A program made the translations under genes and the position numbers. DNA of 64,000 bases from Clostridium vincentii (GTDB lineage: Bacteria > Bacillota > Clostridia > Clostridiales > Clostridiaceae): assembly GCF_002995745.1 (NCBI RefSeq), contig NZ_PVXQ01000011.1, positions 26,133-90,132 on the forward strand, read 5' to 3'. Shown piece after piece: positions 27,535 to 35,897 of the stretch. Numbering within the stretch: the first letter of the stretch is position 1; every line of letters begins with the position of its first letter. The notes below the pieces were generated by a model. It searched no databases. It saw only the letters and a list, made by a program, of their open reading frames with translations, and had not been told where the DNA came from.

Positions 27535-28656
27535 ATGGTTAAAGGCAAAAAAATAAGGAGGAAAATGGGCAATGTAGATTATGGGATTCTATATTGCATA
27601 ATTATACTACTGGCAATTGGTATAGTTATGGTGTATTCTGCGAGTTCTTATTATGCAATGTTTCACTATGGAGACAGTACTATTTTTCTTAAAAAAGAAG
27701 CTTTTGCAGGTCTATTAGGGTTAATAGCTATGTTTGTGTTTATGGGAATAGACTATCATAAGTTGAAAAAAGTAACACTTCCTTTAATGGTTATAACAAT
27801 ACCATTATTACTTGTAGTATATGCATTTCCACCTACTAATGGTGCTTATAGATGGATTCCTATAGGGCCTTTTGGAACTTTTCAACCTTCAGAGTTAGCA
27901 AAATATGTTGTAGTTCTTTTTTTAGCTTTTAGTTTATCTTCTAAGGGAGATGGAGTTAAAAAGTTTTGGACGGGAATTGTGCCTTATATAGTAGTTGCTG
28001 GATTTTATGCAGGACTTGTTTTAGCACAAAAAAATCTTAGTATAGCAGCGCTTATTATGATAGTTACATTTATTGTATTGTTTTCAGCTGGAGGTAGGTT
28101 GAAGCACTTGTTTTTATATGTAGCTCCGACTTTAGTAGCGGTGGCTCTTGCATTTACTTTCAGTTCAGACTATAGAAGAGCTAGAATGCTTAACTTTATA
28201 GATCCTTGGAAGGATGCAGCAGGAGATGGATATCAATTAATACAATCATTTTATGCCTTAGGTGCAGGGGGAATACTTGGGTTAGGGTTAGGTCAGTCAA
28301 GACAAAAAACTTTATATATGCCTGAGCCACATAATGATTTTATATTTTCAATTATTGGAGAAGAATTAGGACTAATCGGATGCATAGTAATAATTTCTTT
28401 GTTTATATTCTTAATTTGTAAAGGAATTAAGGTAGCGCTAGAAGCTAGAGATACCTATGGAACACTTTTAGCTATGGGAATAACATCAGTACTTGCAGTT
28501 CAAGTTATAATTAATATTGCAGTTGTAACTGGATCTATGCCGGTTACTGGGGTACCTCTGCCTTTTATAAGCTACGGAGGTACATCGCTTGCTATAACCA
28601 TGACGGCCATGGGGATACTTTTAAATATATCAAGACAAAAAGAAACAACTAAATAA
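27535..28656 (+). CDS. spoVE: SEDS family glycosyltransferase (FtsW/SpoVE)
   Basis: A 373-residue protein with about 10 membrane segments. Conserved SEDS features include VMVYSASSYYAM in the first segment, GAYRWIPIGPFGTFQPSELAK in the central loop, and PHNDFIFSIIGEELGLIG and PFISYGGTSLAITM toward the end. SEDS proteins polymerise lipid II with a class B PBP partner; here the partner is likely the PBP encoded at 21329. The SpoVE (spore cortex) or FtsW (division) role cannot be separated by sequence; clostridial copies at this locus are commonly named SpoVE. Followed by a terminator that ends the first dcw transcript. Confidence 0.92.
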   Translation: MVKGKKIRRKMGNVDYGILYCIIILLAIGIVMVYSASSYYAMFHYGDSTIFLKKEAFAGLLGLIAMFVFMGIDYHKLKKVTLPLMVITIPLLLVVYAFPPTNGAYRWIPIGPFGTFQPSELAKYVVVLFLAFSLSSKGDGVKKFWTGIVPYIVVAGFYAGLVLAQKNLSIAALIMIVTFIVLFSAGGRLKHLFLYVAPTLVAVALAFTFSSDYRRARMLNFIDPWKDAAGDGYQLIQSFYALGAGGILGLGLGQSRQKTLYMPEPHNDFIFSIIGEELGLIGCIVIISLFIFLICKGIKVALEARDTYGTLLAMGITSVLAVQVIINIAVVTGSMPVTGVPLPFISYGGTSLAITMTAMGILLNISRQKETTK

Positions 28657-28665
28657 ATATTTTAG

Positions 28666-28694
28666 AAATCACTGTAAAATGCAGTGATTTTTTT
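28666..28694 (+). terminator. Rho-independent terminator after the SEDS gene
   Basis: AAATCACTG (28666-28674) pairs with CAGTGATTT (28682-28690), then a run of T. It separates the mraZ-to-spoVE block from ftsQ. Confidence 0.85.
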
Positions 28695-28796
28695 AAGGAA
28701 AATTTAATTATTATGTAATGAAAATAGCAAATTTAAGTGGTATGATATTAATAGTATATTAATATTACAAATTAATTAAATGAAATAGGGATGATT

Positions 28797-29546
28797 ATGG
28801 CAAAAACAAAGAATGAGTATATAAAAAAGGCTAAAAAAAAGAGATTCATAAAAAGAATAATTATTATATCTATACTCTTACTAATATGTGGAGGAAGTAT
28901 AGTCACCTATACAGATATATTTAAAATCGAAAAGGTGATTTGTACTGGAGAAAACTTAGTAACTGGAGATTATGTATTAGAAAAGTCTGAAAGTTTAAAG
29001 GGAGAGAATATCTTGTTTTTAAATAAAAAGGACTTTGAGAAGATACTTAAAGAAAATCCATATGTAAAAAATATTGTTATCAATAAAAAATATCCTAGTA
29101 CCTTGGAGATAGAGATTGTTGAGAAGAAGGGTCTATATTATGTTAAGCAAGGAGAAGAATATAATATAATAAGTAGTGATATGATTTATGTGGAAAAAAC
29201 CAATTCTATTGAAGGTAGAAAGCTTATAGAGCTTACTGGAGTTGATTTGTCAGATAAAGTTTTAGGAGATAATATAGGAGGAAATATAAGAATAGAAAAG
29301 GTTCTAAATGATATGTATAGTGTGGAACAATTTATAGATGAAAATGAAATGAATATAGAAATAAAAACTTTAGACATTGCAGATTTGGCGAACATAAAAG
29401 TATATCTAGCGAGTATAGAAATTTATATAGGAAATGATGAAGATGTTTATAGTAAGATGATAAGAGCTTTGGGAATATATGAGACTGGATTAGCTGAAAA
29501 ATATATAGATATAAGTTCTAGTTTAAACTCGTCAGATATCCAGTAG
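28797..29546 (+). CDS. ftsQ: Cell division protein FtsQ/DivIB
   Basis: ATG 28797 is chosen, 6 bases after AGGG (28787-28790); ATG 28791 would abut that site. The 249-residue protein has a basic cytoplasmic tail, one membrane segment (about 17-38), a POTRA-like domain (about 45-115, with FKIEKVICTGENLVTGDYV and EIVEKKGLYYV) and a beta domain. It bridges FtsL/DivIC and regulates septal synthesis. The gene is separated from the upstream dcw block by a terminator, so it probably has its own promoter. Confidence 0.93.
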   Translation: MAKTKNEYIKKAKKKRFIKRIIIISILLLICGGSIVTYTDIFKIEKVICTGENLVTGDYVLEKSESLKGENILFLNKKDFEKILKENPYVKNIVINKKYPSTLEIEIVEKKGLYYVKQGEEYNIISSDMIYVEKTNSIEGRKLIELTGVDLSDKVLGDNIGGNIRIEKVLNDMYSVEQFIDENEMNIEIKTLDIADLANIKVYLASIEIYIGNDEDVYSKMIRALGIYETGLAEKYIDISSSLNSSDIQ

Positions 29547-29558
29547 CAGGAGGGGTAA

Positions 29559-30284
29559 ATGAAAAAAACAGCATCACAAATAACGGTAGCACTTGTGTGC
29601 GCAATTTTAGGCTTTTTATTAGCTTATCAATTTAAAGTGTTGGCTACTAAAGAAGCTAGTCAAGGAAACACAAATAATTCAGATATAATAAGTGAAATAG
29701 AAAGTCTAACAAAGGAAAAGGAGGAGTTAGCAAAAGCTAATTCAGAATTAACACAGAATTTAAAAACCATAGAAGACAGCGCAACAGAAGAAGGAGAAAT
29801 AGAAAAGGAAATTAAAAATCAATTAAACAATGCCAGAATGCAGGCTGGATTAGTCGATGTAACAGGTCAAGGGATGGTTATAACAATAACACCTAAAAAC
29901 AATATATTCAGTGCAAACAGTAGTAGTACAACTAATGATTTAGGAGACGATGAACTTGTACATTTAGTAAATTTATTGTGGTTTTTTAAAGCGGAGGCTA
30001 TTAATATTAATGATTTTAGAATAACTCCTCAAACCGGAATAAAGGATGCAGGAAATTATACTTGGGTAGGATCTGCAGGTATGGTTAGCCCTAAGGAACC
30101 TATAATAATTAAAGCTATAGGAGAAAAAAATAGGTTGAACGTTGGAATTACTTTCCAAAACAGCGTAAACTTAAAATATAGTTCCCTTGCAAATTACGAT
30201 GTGGAAGTTAAGTTAATAGATGATATTGTTATTGAAAAAACAACTCAGTCATTAAAGAGTGAATTTATAAAACCTGTAAATTAA
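29559..30284 (+). CDS. DUF881 family protein (first copy)
   Basis: A 241-residue protein with an N-terminal membrane anchor (about 6-25), a coiled coil (about 40-90), and a DUF881 domain containing GQGMVITITP and NDFRITPQTGIKDAG. Its function is not established. Clostridia and actinobacteria carry DUF881 genes flanking a small basic membrane protein near division genes, exactly as here. It has GC use and spacing like its neighbours. Predicted to act at the outer face of the membrane, perhaps with the division machinery; that is inference from location. Confidence 0.85.
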   Translation: MKKTASQITVALVCAILGFLLAYQFKVLATKEASQGNTNNSDIISEIESLTKEKEELAKANSELTQNLKTIEDSATEEGEIEKEIKNQLNNARMQAGLVDVTGQGMVITITPKNNIFSANSSSTTNDLGDDELVHLVNLLWFFKAEAININDFRITPQTGIKDAGNYTWVGSAGMVSPKEPIIIKAIGEKNRLNVGITFQNSVNLKYSSLANYDVEVKLIDDIVIEKTTQSLKSEFIKPVN

Positions 30285-30298
30285 TAAGGAGGTAAAAT

Positions 30299-30637
30299 AT
30301 GATAGCGGCAATAGGAATATTAGTTGGAGTAATCTTGGGAATTGTAGTTGATATTAATATACCAGAGAAATTATCACCCTATATGTCAGTAGCAATACTT
30401 GCTTGTCTAGATTCAGTTTTTGGAGCTTTTAGAGCTAATTTATCAAATAATTTTCAAGCAAATATATTTATATCAGGATTTTTCGGGAATGCTATATTAG
30501 CAGCAGCTTTAGCATATTTGGGTGATAAGTTAGGTATTCCTATATATATTGCAGCAGTTATTGTTTTTGGAGGAAGAATATTTGATAATTTTGCGATAAT
30601 TCGAAGACTGGTAATTGAGAAAATAAGATCTAGATGA
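30299..30637 (+). CDS. Small basic protein (SBP, DUF1290) membrane family
   Basis: A 112-residue protein made mostly of three or four hydrophobic helices, with the family-typical LSPYMSVAILACLDSVFGAFRA (about residues 25-46) and a basic C-terminus RRLVIEKIRSR. The family is annotated small basic protein and is found between DUF881 genes next to ftsQ and ftsZ in Gram-positives; its role is unknown. AAGGAGGTAAAAT precedes the ATG. Confidence 0.88.
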   Translation: MIAAIGILVGVILGIVVDINIPEKLSPYMSVAILACLDSVFGAFRANLSNNFQANIFISGFFGNAILAAALAYLGDKLGIPIYIAAVIVFGGRIFDNFAIIRRLVIEKIRSR

Positions 30638-30649
30638 TGAGGTGGATTG

Positions 30650-31378
30650 ATGAAAAATATTAAAACTAAAATAGTTGTATTTATTTCAACAATTTTAGTA
30701 GGATTTTTAATTGCCACTAACTATAATTTTGAAGGCTCAAGCTCAACCTTAAGTTTGAATACAAAGGAATATCAAAATGCGGTTGAAACTAAAAATAATC
30801 TAACTAAACAAGTGGCTAGCTTAAGACAAATAAATAGTGAAACACAAGTTAAAGTTAATGAATATAATAATTCAGATATAGATAATGTTAAAATTTTAGA
30901 GGATATGAATATGCAGGTAGCTGATTATGGAAGACTTACAGGAATTAATGAGGTTAAAGGACCAGGGTTGGTAATTACTATAAATGATGGTAGTATAAAT
31001 GAAAAGGAAGATGATGAAAGCACCATATTAAAGAAGTATTTACATGATTCAGATATGGCTTTTGTCTTAAATGAAGTAAGATATGCAGGAGCGCAATCTA
31101 TAGCAATTAATAACTACAGAATATCCCCACTTACAGGAGTGAATTGCTATGGTCCATACTTAATATTTGAAGATAAGACAGTAGAATATGCCCCTTTTAA
31201 TGTATATGTCATTGGGAATCCTGAAACTCTTAAAGCATCATTATTTGAACAGGGAAGTTTTTTAAACCAATTATTAATTAGAGGGTTATCTGTTGAAGTA
31301 GCAATCAAGGACGAAATTACAATGCCAGCATCAAATATAGGCAATATGGAATATGCAAAAGAATACATAAATAAATAA
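30650..31378 (+). CDS. DUF881 family protein (second copy)
   Basis: ATG 30650 follows AGGTGG; a TTG three bases earlier is unlikely. The 242-residue protein has the same plan as the first copy: N-terminal membrane anchor (about 6-24), coiled coil (about 40-80), then the DUF881 domain with GPGLVITINDG, NNYRISPLTGVNCYGPYL and a final beta-rich tail. The two copies are diverged paralogues on either side of the small basic protein, which suggests a three-protein membrane complex (inference). Confidence 0.85.
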   Translation: MKNIKTKIVVFISTILVGFLIATNYNFEGSSSTLSLNTKEYQNAVETKNNLTKQVASLRQINSETQVKVNEYNNSDIDNVKILEDMNMQVADYGRLTGINEVKGPGLVITINDGSINEKEDDESTILKKYLHDSDMAFVLNEVRYAGAQSIAINNYRISPLTGVNCYGPYLIFEDKTVEYAPFNVYVIGNPETLKASLFEQGSFLNQLLIRGLSVEVAIKDEITMPASNIGNMEYAKEYINK

Positions 31379-31480
31379 TAGTACATTAAAGAGCAAAATA
31401 ATATTAATTATGAAGGAAATATTGATTCTATGCAGAATACTAAGTATATTAGGATTTTTAAATCTTAAGGAGGAACTGCT

Positions 31481-32161
31481 ATGACTGTTTGTGAAAATAT
31501 AGAAAAAATAAAAAAAGAAATACCTAGTTCAGTTAAACTTTTAGCTGTATCAAAAACTAAATCCATTGAAATGATGGAAGAAGCATATAAGAAGGGTATA
31601 AGAGACTTTGGTGAAAATAAAGTACAAGAGATAATGAAAAAAGAAGAAAGTTTTCATAAAGATGTACGTTGGCATCTTATTGGGAACTTACAGACCAATA
31701 AAGTAAAATATATTGTTGGTAAAGTATATTTGATTCATTCATTATCAAGTATAAAGTTATTGAGACAAATTGAAAAGGAATTTGGTAAAGTAGATCAAAT
31801 TGCTAAGGTTCTTTTGCAAATTAATATAGGAAGAGAAGAGAGTAAAGGCGGAATTTTACTAGAAGAGTTAGATTTGATTATTAATGAAGTGGAAGAATGT
31901 AAATTTGTCAAAGTAAACGGAATTATGGTTATTATTCCAAAAGGTGACGAAGATAGCAATAGACAATGCTTTAAAAAAACAAAAGATGTTTTCGATGAGT
32001 TAAAAGAAAAAAGTTTTAATAATATCGAAATGGAAATTCTATCAATGGGAATGACTCAGGATTATAAAACCGCTGTTGAAGAAGGCTCTAATTTAATAAG
32101 AGTCGGAGAAGGAATTTTTGGAAAGAGAGATTATAGCATAGGAGGAGAAAAAGATGAGTAG
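31481..32161 (+). CDS. YggS/YlmE family PLP homeostasis protein
   Basis: A 226-residue, single-domain fold-type III PLP-binding barrel. The PLP lysine is in LLAVSKTKS (about residue 26), with [20 protein letters not shown] and [27 protein letters not shown] all matching the family. These proteins bind PLP without catalysis and buffer cofactor and amino acid pools. AAGGAGGAACTGCT precedes the ATG. It overlaps sepF by 8 bases, so the two are translationally coupled, the normal arrangement in Gram-positives. Confidence 0.95.
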   Translation: MTVCENIEKIKKEIPSSVKLLAVSKTKSIEMMEEAYKKGIRDFGENKVQEIMKKEESFHKDVRWHLIGNLQTNKVKYIVGKVYLIHSLSSIKLLRQIEKEFGKVDQIAKVLLQINIGREESKGGILLEELDLIINEVEECKFVKVNGIMVIIPKGDEDSNRQCFKKTKDVFDELKEKSFNNIEMEILSMGMTQDYKTAVEEGSNLIRVGEGIFGKRDYSIGGEKDE

Positions 32162-32612
32162 TGTATTAACTAAAGTAAAATCATTATTAGGATTTGGAGA
32201 ATATGAGGATGAGTACGATGAATATGAGGACTTTGAGGATGGGGAAAACGAAGAAAATGATGAAACTATAGAGCCTGTAATTCAAAATAACAGAAAGAGC
32301 AATAAGGTAGTGAATATTCATACATCATCATCTACCAAAGTTACTATAACTAAGCCCATAGCTTATGATGAAGCTACTGATATAAGTGATGCTCTAAAAT
32401 CTAGAAAAATAGTATTAGTAAATACAACAGCACTAGAGACAAGAATAGCACAAAGATTATTAGACTTTATAAGTGGATCTTGTTTTGCACTAGGTGGAGA
32501 ACTTCAAGAGGTTGAAAAAGGTGTATATATACTATCACCATCAAATGTTGAGGTAACTAATGAACTTAAAACTGAATTAAGTTCAAAAGCTATGTTCAAT
32601 TGGACAAAGTAG
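32154..32612 (+). CDS. sepF: Cell division protein SepF
   Basis: A 152-residue protein with an N-terminal amphipathic membrane-binding helix ([15 protein letters not shown]), an acidic linker of Asp/Glu (about 16-42), and a C-terminal SepF core (about 60-145) including [38 protein letters not shown] conserved segments. SepF polymerises into rings that bundle FtsZ and tether it to the membrane. GGAGGAGAAAAAG ahead of the ATG lies inside the end of the upstream gene. Confidence 0.95.
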   Translation: MSSVLTKVKSLLGFGEYEDEYDEYEDFEDGENEENDETIEPVIQNNRKSNKVVNIHTSSSTKVTITKPIAYDEATDISDALKSRKIVLVNTTALETRIAQRLLDFISGSCFALGGELQEVEKGVYILSPSNVEVTNELKTELSSKAMFNWTK

Positions 32613-32623
32613 GGAGTATATAA

Positions 32624-32884
32624 ATGAATTTGATTCAAAATTTAATAGTTAATCTCCTACGTGTTCTTGAAACAATAGTGCTTATACAATGTTTGCTGTC
32701 TTGGTTCATCCGAGATGGACGAAATGAAATAATGAATGGACTTAAAACTATAACAAATCCGATTTTAGAGCCGTTTAGAAGAATACAAGAGAGATTCTTT
32801 GGAAATATGAATATAGATTTGTCTCCATTGCTTGCAATATTAGTTCTTCAATTCATTAGAAGAACTGTTGTTATGATGTTTTAA
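32624..32884 (+). CDS. YggT family membrane protein
   Basis: An 86-residue protein with two membrane segments flanking the conserved NPILEPFRRI motif and the WFIRDGRNE loop. YggT (YlmG) proteins are small membrane proteins near division genes in many bacteria and plastids; the exact function is unknown. Lies 11 bases after sepF and 4 bases before ylmH. Confidence 0.92.
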   Translation: MNLIQNLIVNLLRVLETIVLIQCLLSWFIRDGRNEIMNGLKTITNPILEPFRRIQERFFGNMNIDLSPLLAILVLQFIRRTVVMMF

Positions 32885-32888
32885 AGTT

Positions 32889-33656
32889 ATGGATAAAAAT
32901 ACAATATTAAAAAACTTTGGAGAAGATGATAGGGCAGATGTTATTAATTTATATGATAAGTTTGTTTTATCAGAGAATAGAGATATTTCTCTCTTTGGTA
33001 ATAATTTCTATTCTCCGAATGTATGGAAATATTTTGAGAGATTTCTTACAAATAAAGATTTTATAGTTTCTTCTTATGGATTCTTTGAAGAAGCAGAAAG
33101 AAAAATGATATCCTTTAATAATAGGTATGATAATCTTTTTCCCTTGAAAAAGATTAAAATAGTAACTACATCTAAATTTAATACGATTTCTCATAAGGAT
33201 TATTTAGGAGCGGTACTAGCACTGGGAATAAAAAGAAATAAGATAGGTGATTTACTAGTTAAAGAAAATTTTTGCTATTTACCTGTTTGTGAAGGAATAC
33301 ATGAATTTATTGTTTCTAATTTAACATCTATAGGGAGCTCCCCTTGCTTAGTTCAGATTCTAGAGGATGATTTTATTCCTCCAGAACCTGTATTTAGTGA
33401 AATGATAATTTTAGTTCCCTCCTTAAGGATTGACACCATAGCTGCAAAACTATGTAATATATCTAGAGGAAAAGCTCAAGATGCCATTGATGGGGGAAAA
33501 GTTTTAATTGATTATAACACTATAAAAAATAAAGGTGAAGAGGTCAGTGTAGGGCAAAGGATTACAATAAGAGGAAGTGGTAAATTTATTTTAGGAGACA
33601 TAGTTGGTAACAGTAGAAGTGGTAAGTTTAAAGTGCAAATAAAAAAATATACATAA
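32889..33656 (+). CDS. ylmH: YlmH family RNA-binding protein with S4 domain
   Basis: A 255-residue protein with the YlmH N-terminal domain (including YLGAVLALGIKRNKIGDLLV near 110) and a C-terminal S4 RNA-binding domain (about 180-245, LRIDTIAAKLCNISRGKAQDAI). In Bacillus, YlmH binds stalled 50S-peptidyl-tRNA complexes and works in parallel to RqcH; an RqcH homologue is also encoded in this window. Only a weak ribosome site (AAAGTT) precedes the ATG, so coupling to yggT 4 bases upstream is likely. Confidence 0.93.
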   Translation: MDKNTILKNFGEDDRADVINLYDKFVLSENRDISLFGNNFYSPNVWKYFERFLTNKDFIVSSYGFFEEAERKMISFNNRYDNLFPLKKIKIVTTSKFNTISHKDYLGAVLALGIKRNKIGDLLVKENFCYLPVCEGIHEFIVSNLTSIGSSPCLVQILEDDFIPPEPVFSEMIILVPSLRIDTIAAKLCNISRGKAQDAIDGGKVLIDYNTIKNKGEEVSVGQRITIRGSGKFILGDIVGNSRSGKFKVQIKKYT

Positions 33657-33670
33657 TAGAGGGGAATAAT

Positions 33671-34270
33671 ATGAAACTTACACCAATGGATATAAATAAT
33701 AAAGAATTTAAAAAAGCATTAAGAGGCTACTCTCCAGAAGAAGTAGATGAATTTCTTGATGAAATAGTTGATAATTATGAGGAGTTATATAAGGATAATG
33801 CAAAGCTAAAAGAAAAGCTTACTGTAGCTACTGATAAAATTGAACAGTATATAAAAATTGAGAATACAATACAAAATACATTAGTATTAGCTCAGAATGC
33901 AGCTGAACAAGCTAAATCATCATCACAAAAAGAAGCAGAACTTATTATTAGGAGTGCTAATGAAACTGCACAACGAATTCTAGATAAGGGACATAATGAT
34001 GTTATACAAATTAATTCTGAGTTTGATAAAACCAAACAAGAATTTATTAAATTTAGAGCTAAGTACAGAAATTTTGTAAACACTCAGCTTGAGACCTTTA
34101 ATGATTTAGAGAAGGATTTAAATAAGAGTTATAGCATTACAACCCTGGTAGAAGAAACACTAGAAGAAAAGGATATAGAACTTAATGATCAAAACTTTAA
34201 AGCAATCGAGGCTGATATAGATGATAATATAGATGAAATTAAAAGCTTCTTTGCGAAAGATGAGAATTAA
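33671..34270 (+). CDS. divIVA: Cell division/polarity protein DivIVA
   Basis: A 199-residue coiled-coil protein that begins with the membrane-curvature-sensing signature MKLTPMDINNKEFKKALRGY and EEVDEFLDEI, followed by long helical segments (about 40-150) and an acidic tail. DivIVA marks negatively curved membrane at septa and poles and, in sporulation, helps anchor the chromosome. GAGGGGAAT precedes the ATG. Last gene of this block, ending at a terminator. Confidence 0.95.
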   Translation: MKLTPMDINNKEFKKALRGYSPEEVDEFLDEIVDNYEELYKDNAKLKEKLTVATDKIEQYIKIENTIQNTLVLAQNAAEQAKSSSQKEAELIIRSANETAQRILDKGHNDVIQINSEFDKTKQEFIKFRAKYRNFVNTQLETFNDLEKDLNKSYSITTLVEETLEEKDIELNDQNFKAIEADIDDNIDEIKSFFAKDEN

Positions 34271-34298
34271 TAGAGATAATTCAAAGAATTTTAGATTT

Positions 34299-34326
34299 AA
34301 GTCACCTGAAAGGGTGATTTTTTTTG
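34299..34326 (+). terminator. Rho-independent terminator after divIVA
   Basis: AAGTCACC (34299-34306) pairs with GGTGATTT (34313-34320), including one G-U pair, over a 6-base loop, then an extended T run. Confidence 0.85.
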
Positions 34327-34353
34327 TTAAGATAATGACAAGTATCCTTTTTG

Positions 34354-34382
34354 TTGATACTTTAGTTCTATTATATTATAAT
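34354..34382 (+). promoter_or_regulatory. Sigma-A-type promoter for the rluD operon
   Basis: TTGATA (34354-34359) and perfect TATAAT (34377-34382) with an ideal 17-base spacer, directly after the divIVA terminator and 33 bases before rluD. Confidence 0.78.
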
Positions 34383-34414
34383 ATTAGAGAATACAATGAA
34401 GAGGTGTATACATA

Positions 34415-35332
34415 ATGGAAAAAACTATATTTATTGTAGAAAAGATGTTTGAAGGTGAAAGAGTTGATAAATATTTGTCAATAATTGTAGAAGGAAAATC
34501 AAGATCATACCTTCAAGGATTAATTACAAAAGGAAATATATTAATAAATGGCAAAGAAGTAAAAAGCAATCATAAATTAAAAGACTTAGATGAGATTAAA
34601 ATTATAATACCCGAACCTATAGAACTTAAGGTTGATTCAGAAGATATACCTTTAAATGTTTTATATGAAGATTCAGATGTTATAGTAGTAAATAAGAAAA
34701 GAGGTATGGTAGTACATCCAGCACCCGGGAATTACAATGGAACTCTAGTTAATGCATTGTTATTTTATTGCAGCGATTTGTCTACAATAAACGGAGTGGT
34801 TAGACCTGGAATAGTTCATAGGATAGATAAGGATACTACTGGGATTTTAGTAGTTGCTAAAAATGATGAGGCCCATAATTTCCTATCTAATCAACTACGA
34901 AATCACTCTATGAAACGGGAATATTATGCTTTAGTTGAAGGAAGGATTAAAGAGGATAAAGGAACTATAGATAAACCTTTAGGAAGAAATAAGAAGGATA
35001 GACTTAAAATAGGGATTGTAGAAGATGGTAGACACGCTATTACTCACTATGAGGTAATTGAAAGATATAAGAATACTACTTTGGTCAAATGTGTATTAGA
35101 GACTGGTAGAACACATCAAATTAGAGTTCATATGTCATCTATTGGGCATCCTCTACTTGGAGATTCCTTGTATGGTCTAAAAAAACAGAAATTTAAGTTA
35201 GATGGCCAAATGCTTCATGCAAGAATTCTTGGATTTATACATCCAACATCTAAGGAGTTTATTGAATTTACATCAGATCTTCCTGAGGATTATAAAGAAT
35301 TATTAGAGAAGTTAAGAAAAGAAGTAATTTAG
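34415..35332 (+). CDS. rluD: RluA/RluD family 23S rRNA pseudouridine synthase
   Basis: A 305-residue enzyme with an N-terminal S4 domain (about 12-75) and a RluA-type catalytic domain: the [16 protein letters not shown] motif carries the catalytic aspartate (near residue 138), and [23 protein letters not shown] matches the family. It isomerises uridines in 23S rRNA; in Gram-positives this copy (YlyB) usually sits beside lspA and pyrR. Here lspA is not between divIVA and this gene, but pyrR follows 12 bases downstream. Confidence 0.93.
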   Translation: MEKTIFIVEKMFEGERVDKYLSIIVEGKSRSYLQGLITKGNILINGKEVKSNHKLKDLDEIKIIIPEPIELKVDSEDIPLNVLYEDSDVIVVNKKRGMVVHPAPGNYNGTLVNALLFYCSDLSTINGVVRPGIVHRIDKDTTGILVVAKNDEAHNFLSNQLRNHSMKREYYALVEGRIKEDKGTIDKPLGRNKKDRLKIGIVEDGRHAITHYEVIERYKNTTLVKCVLETGRTHQIRVHMSSIGHPLLGDSLYGLKKQKFKLDGQMLHARILGFIHPTSKEFIEFTSDLPEDYKELLEKLRKEVI

Positions 35333-35343
35333 GGAGGTGTAGG

Positions 35344-35880
35344 ATGAAACTTAAAGCTAATTTACTTGATGAAAAGGCAATCAAAAGAAGCTTAATTAGA
35401 ATATCTCATGAAATAATAGAAAGAAACAAAGGTGTAGAGGGTATTGTTCTTATTGGAATTAAGAGAAGAGGATGTCCAATTGCACAGAGAATAGCAGATG
35501 AAATAATGGATATAGAAGGGATTGAAATACCCGTAGGCAGTGTAGATATAACCTTTTATAGGGATGATTTAAATCATAATGAAGAAACTCCTAGAGTTGC
35601 GAATATTAATTTAGGAGTAGATATTCAGAATAAAAAAGTTATTATTGTAGATGATGTTCTATTTACTTGCAGAACCGTAAGAGCTGCAATAGATGCAGTA
35701 ATAGATGTGGGAAGACCAAATGCAATTCAATTAGCAGTTCTTATTGATAGAGGTCATAAGGAACTTCCTATTAGGGCAGATTATGTAGGTAAAAATATCC
35801 CTACATCGAGAAATGAAAAAATAGCTGTTAACATATTAGAATTAGATAATGAAGATTCTGTTAAAATATATGAGGATTAG
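35344..35880 (+). CDS. pyrR: Bifunctional pyrimidine regulator/uracil phosphoribosyltransferase PyrR
   Basis: A 178-residue type I phosphoribosyltransferase. The PRPP loop is [19 protein letters not shown] (about 100-118); a cysteine replaces the glycine more usual in the TGRT part. [16 protein letters not shown] near the C-terminus is highly conserved in PyrR. In Bacillus it binds anti-antiterminator RNA in pyr leaders in response to UMP/UTP. No pyr biosynthesis genes or anti-antiterminator hairpin were seen next to it, so its targets would be elsewhere. AGGGAGGTGT precedes the ATG. Confidence 0.95.
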   Translation: MKLKANLLDEKAIKRSLIRISHEIIERNKGVEGIVLIGIKRRGCPIAQRIADEIMDIEGIEIPVGSVDITFYRDDLNHNEETPRVANINLGVDIQNKKVIIVDDVLFTCRTVRAAIDAVIDVGRPNAIQLAVLIDRGHKELPIRADYVGKNIPTSRNEKIAVNILELDNEDSVKIYED

Positions 35881-35897
35881 GATAAAGGAGATAAAAA

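Noticed and set aside
34233..34415. Open frame of 60 codons between divIVA and rluD
   Set aside because: It starts inside divIVA, runs across a terminator and a promoter, has no ribosome site and no recognisable product. It is not lspA.
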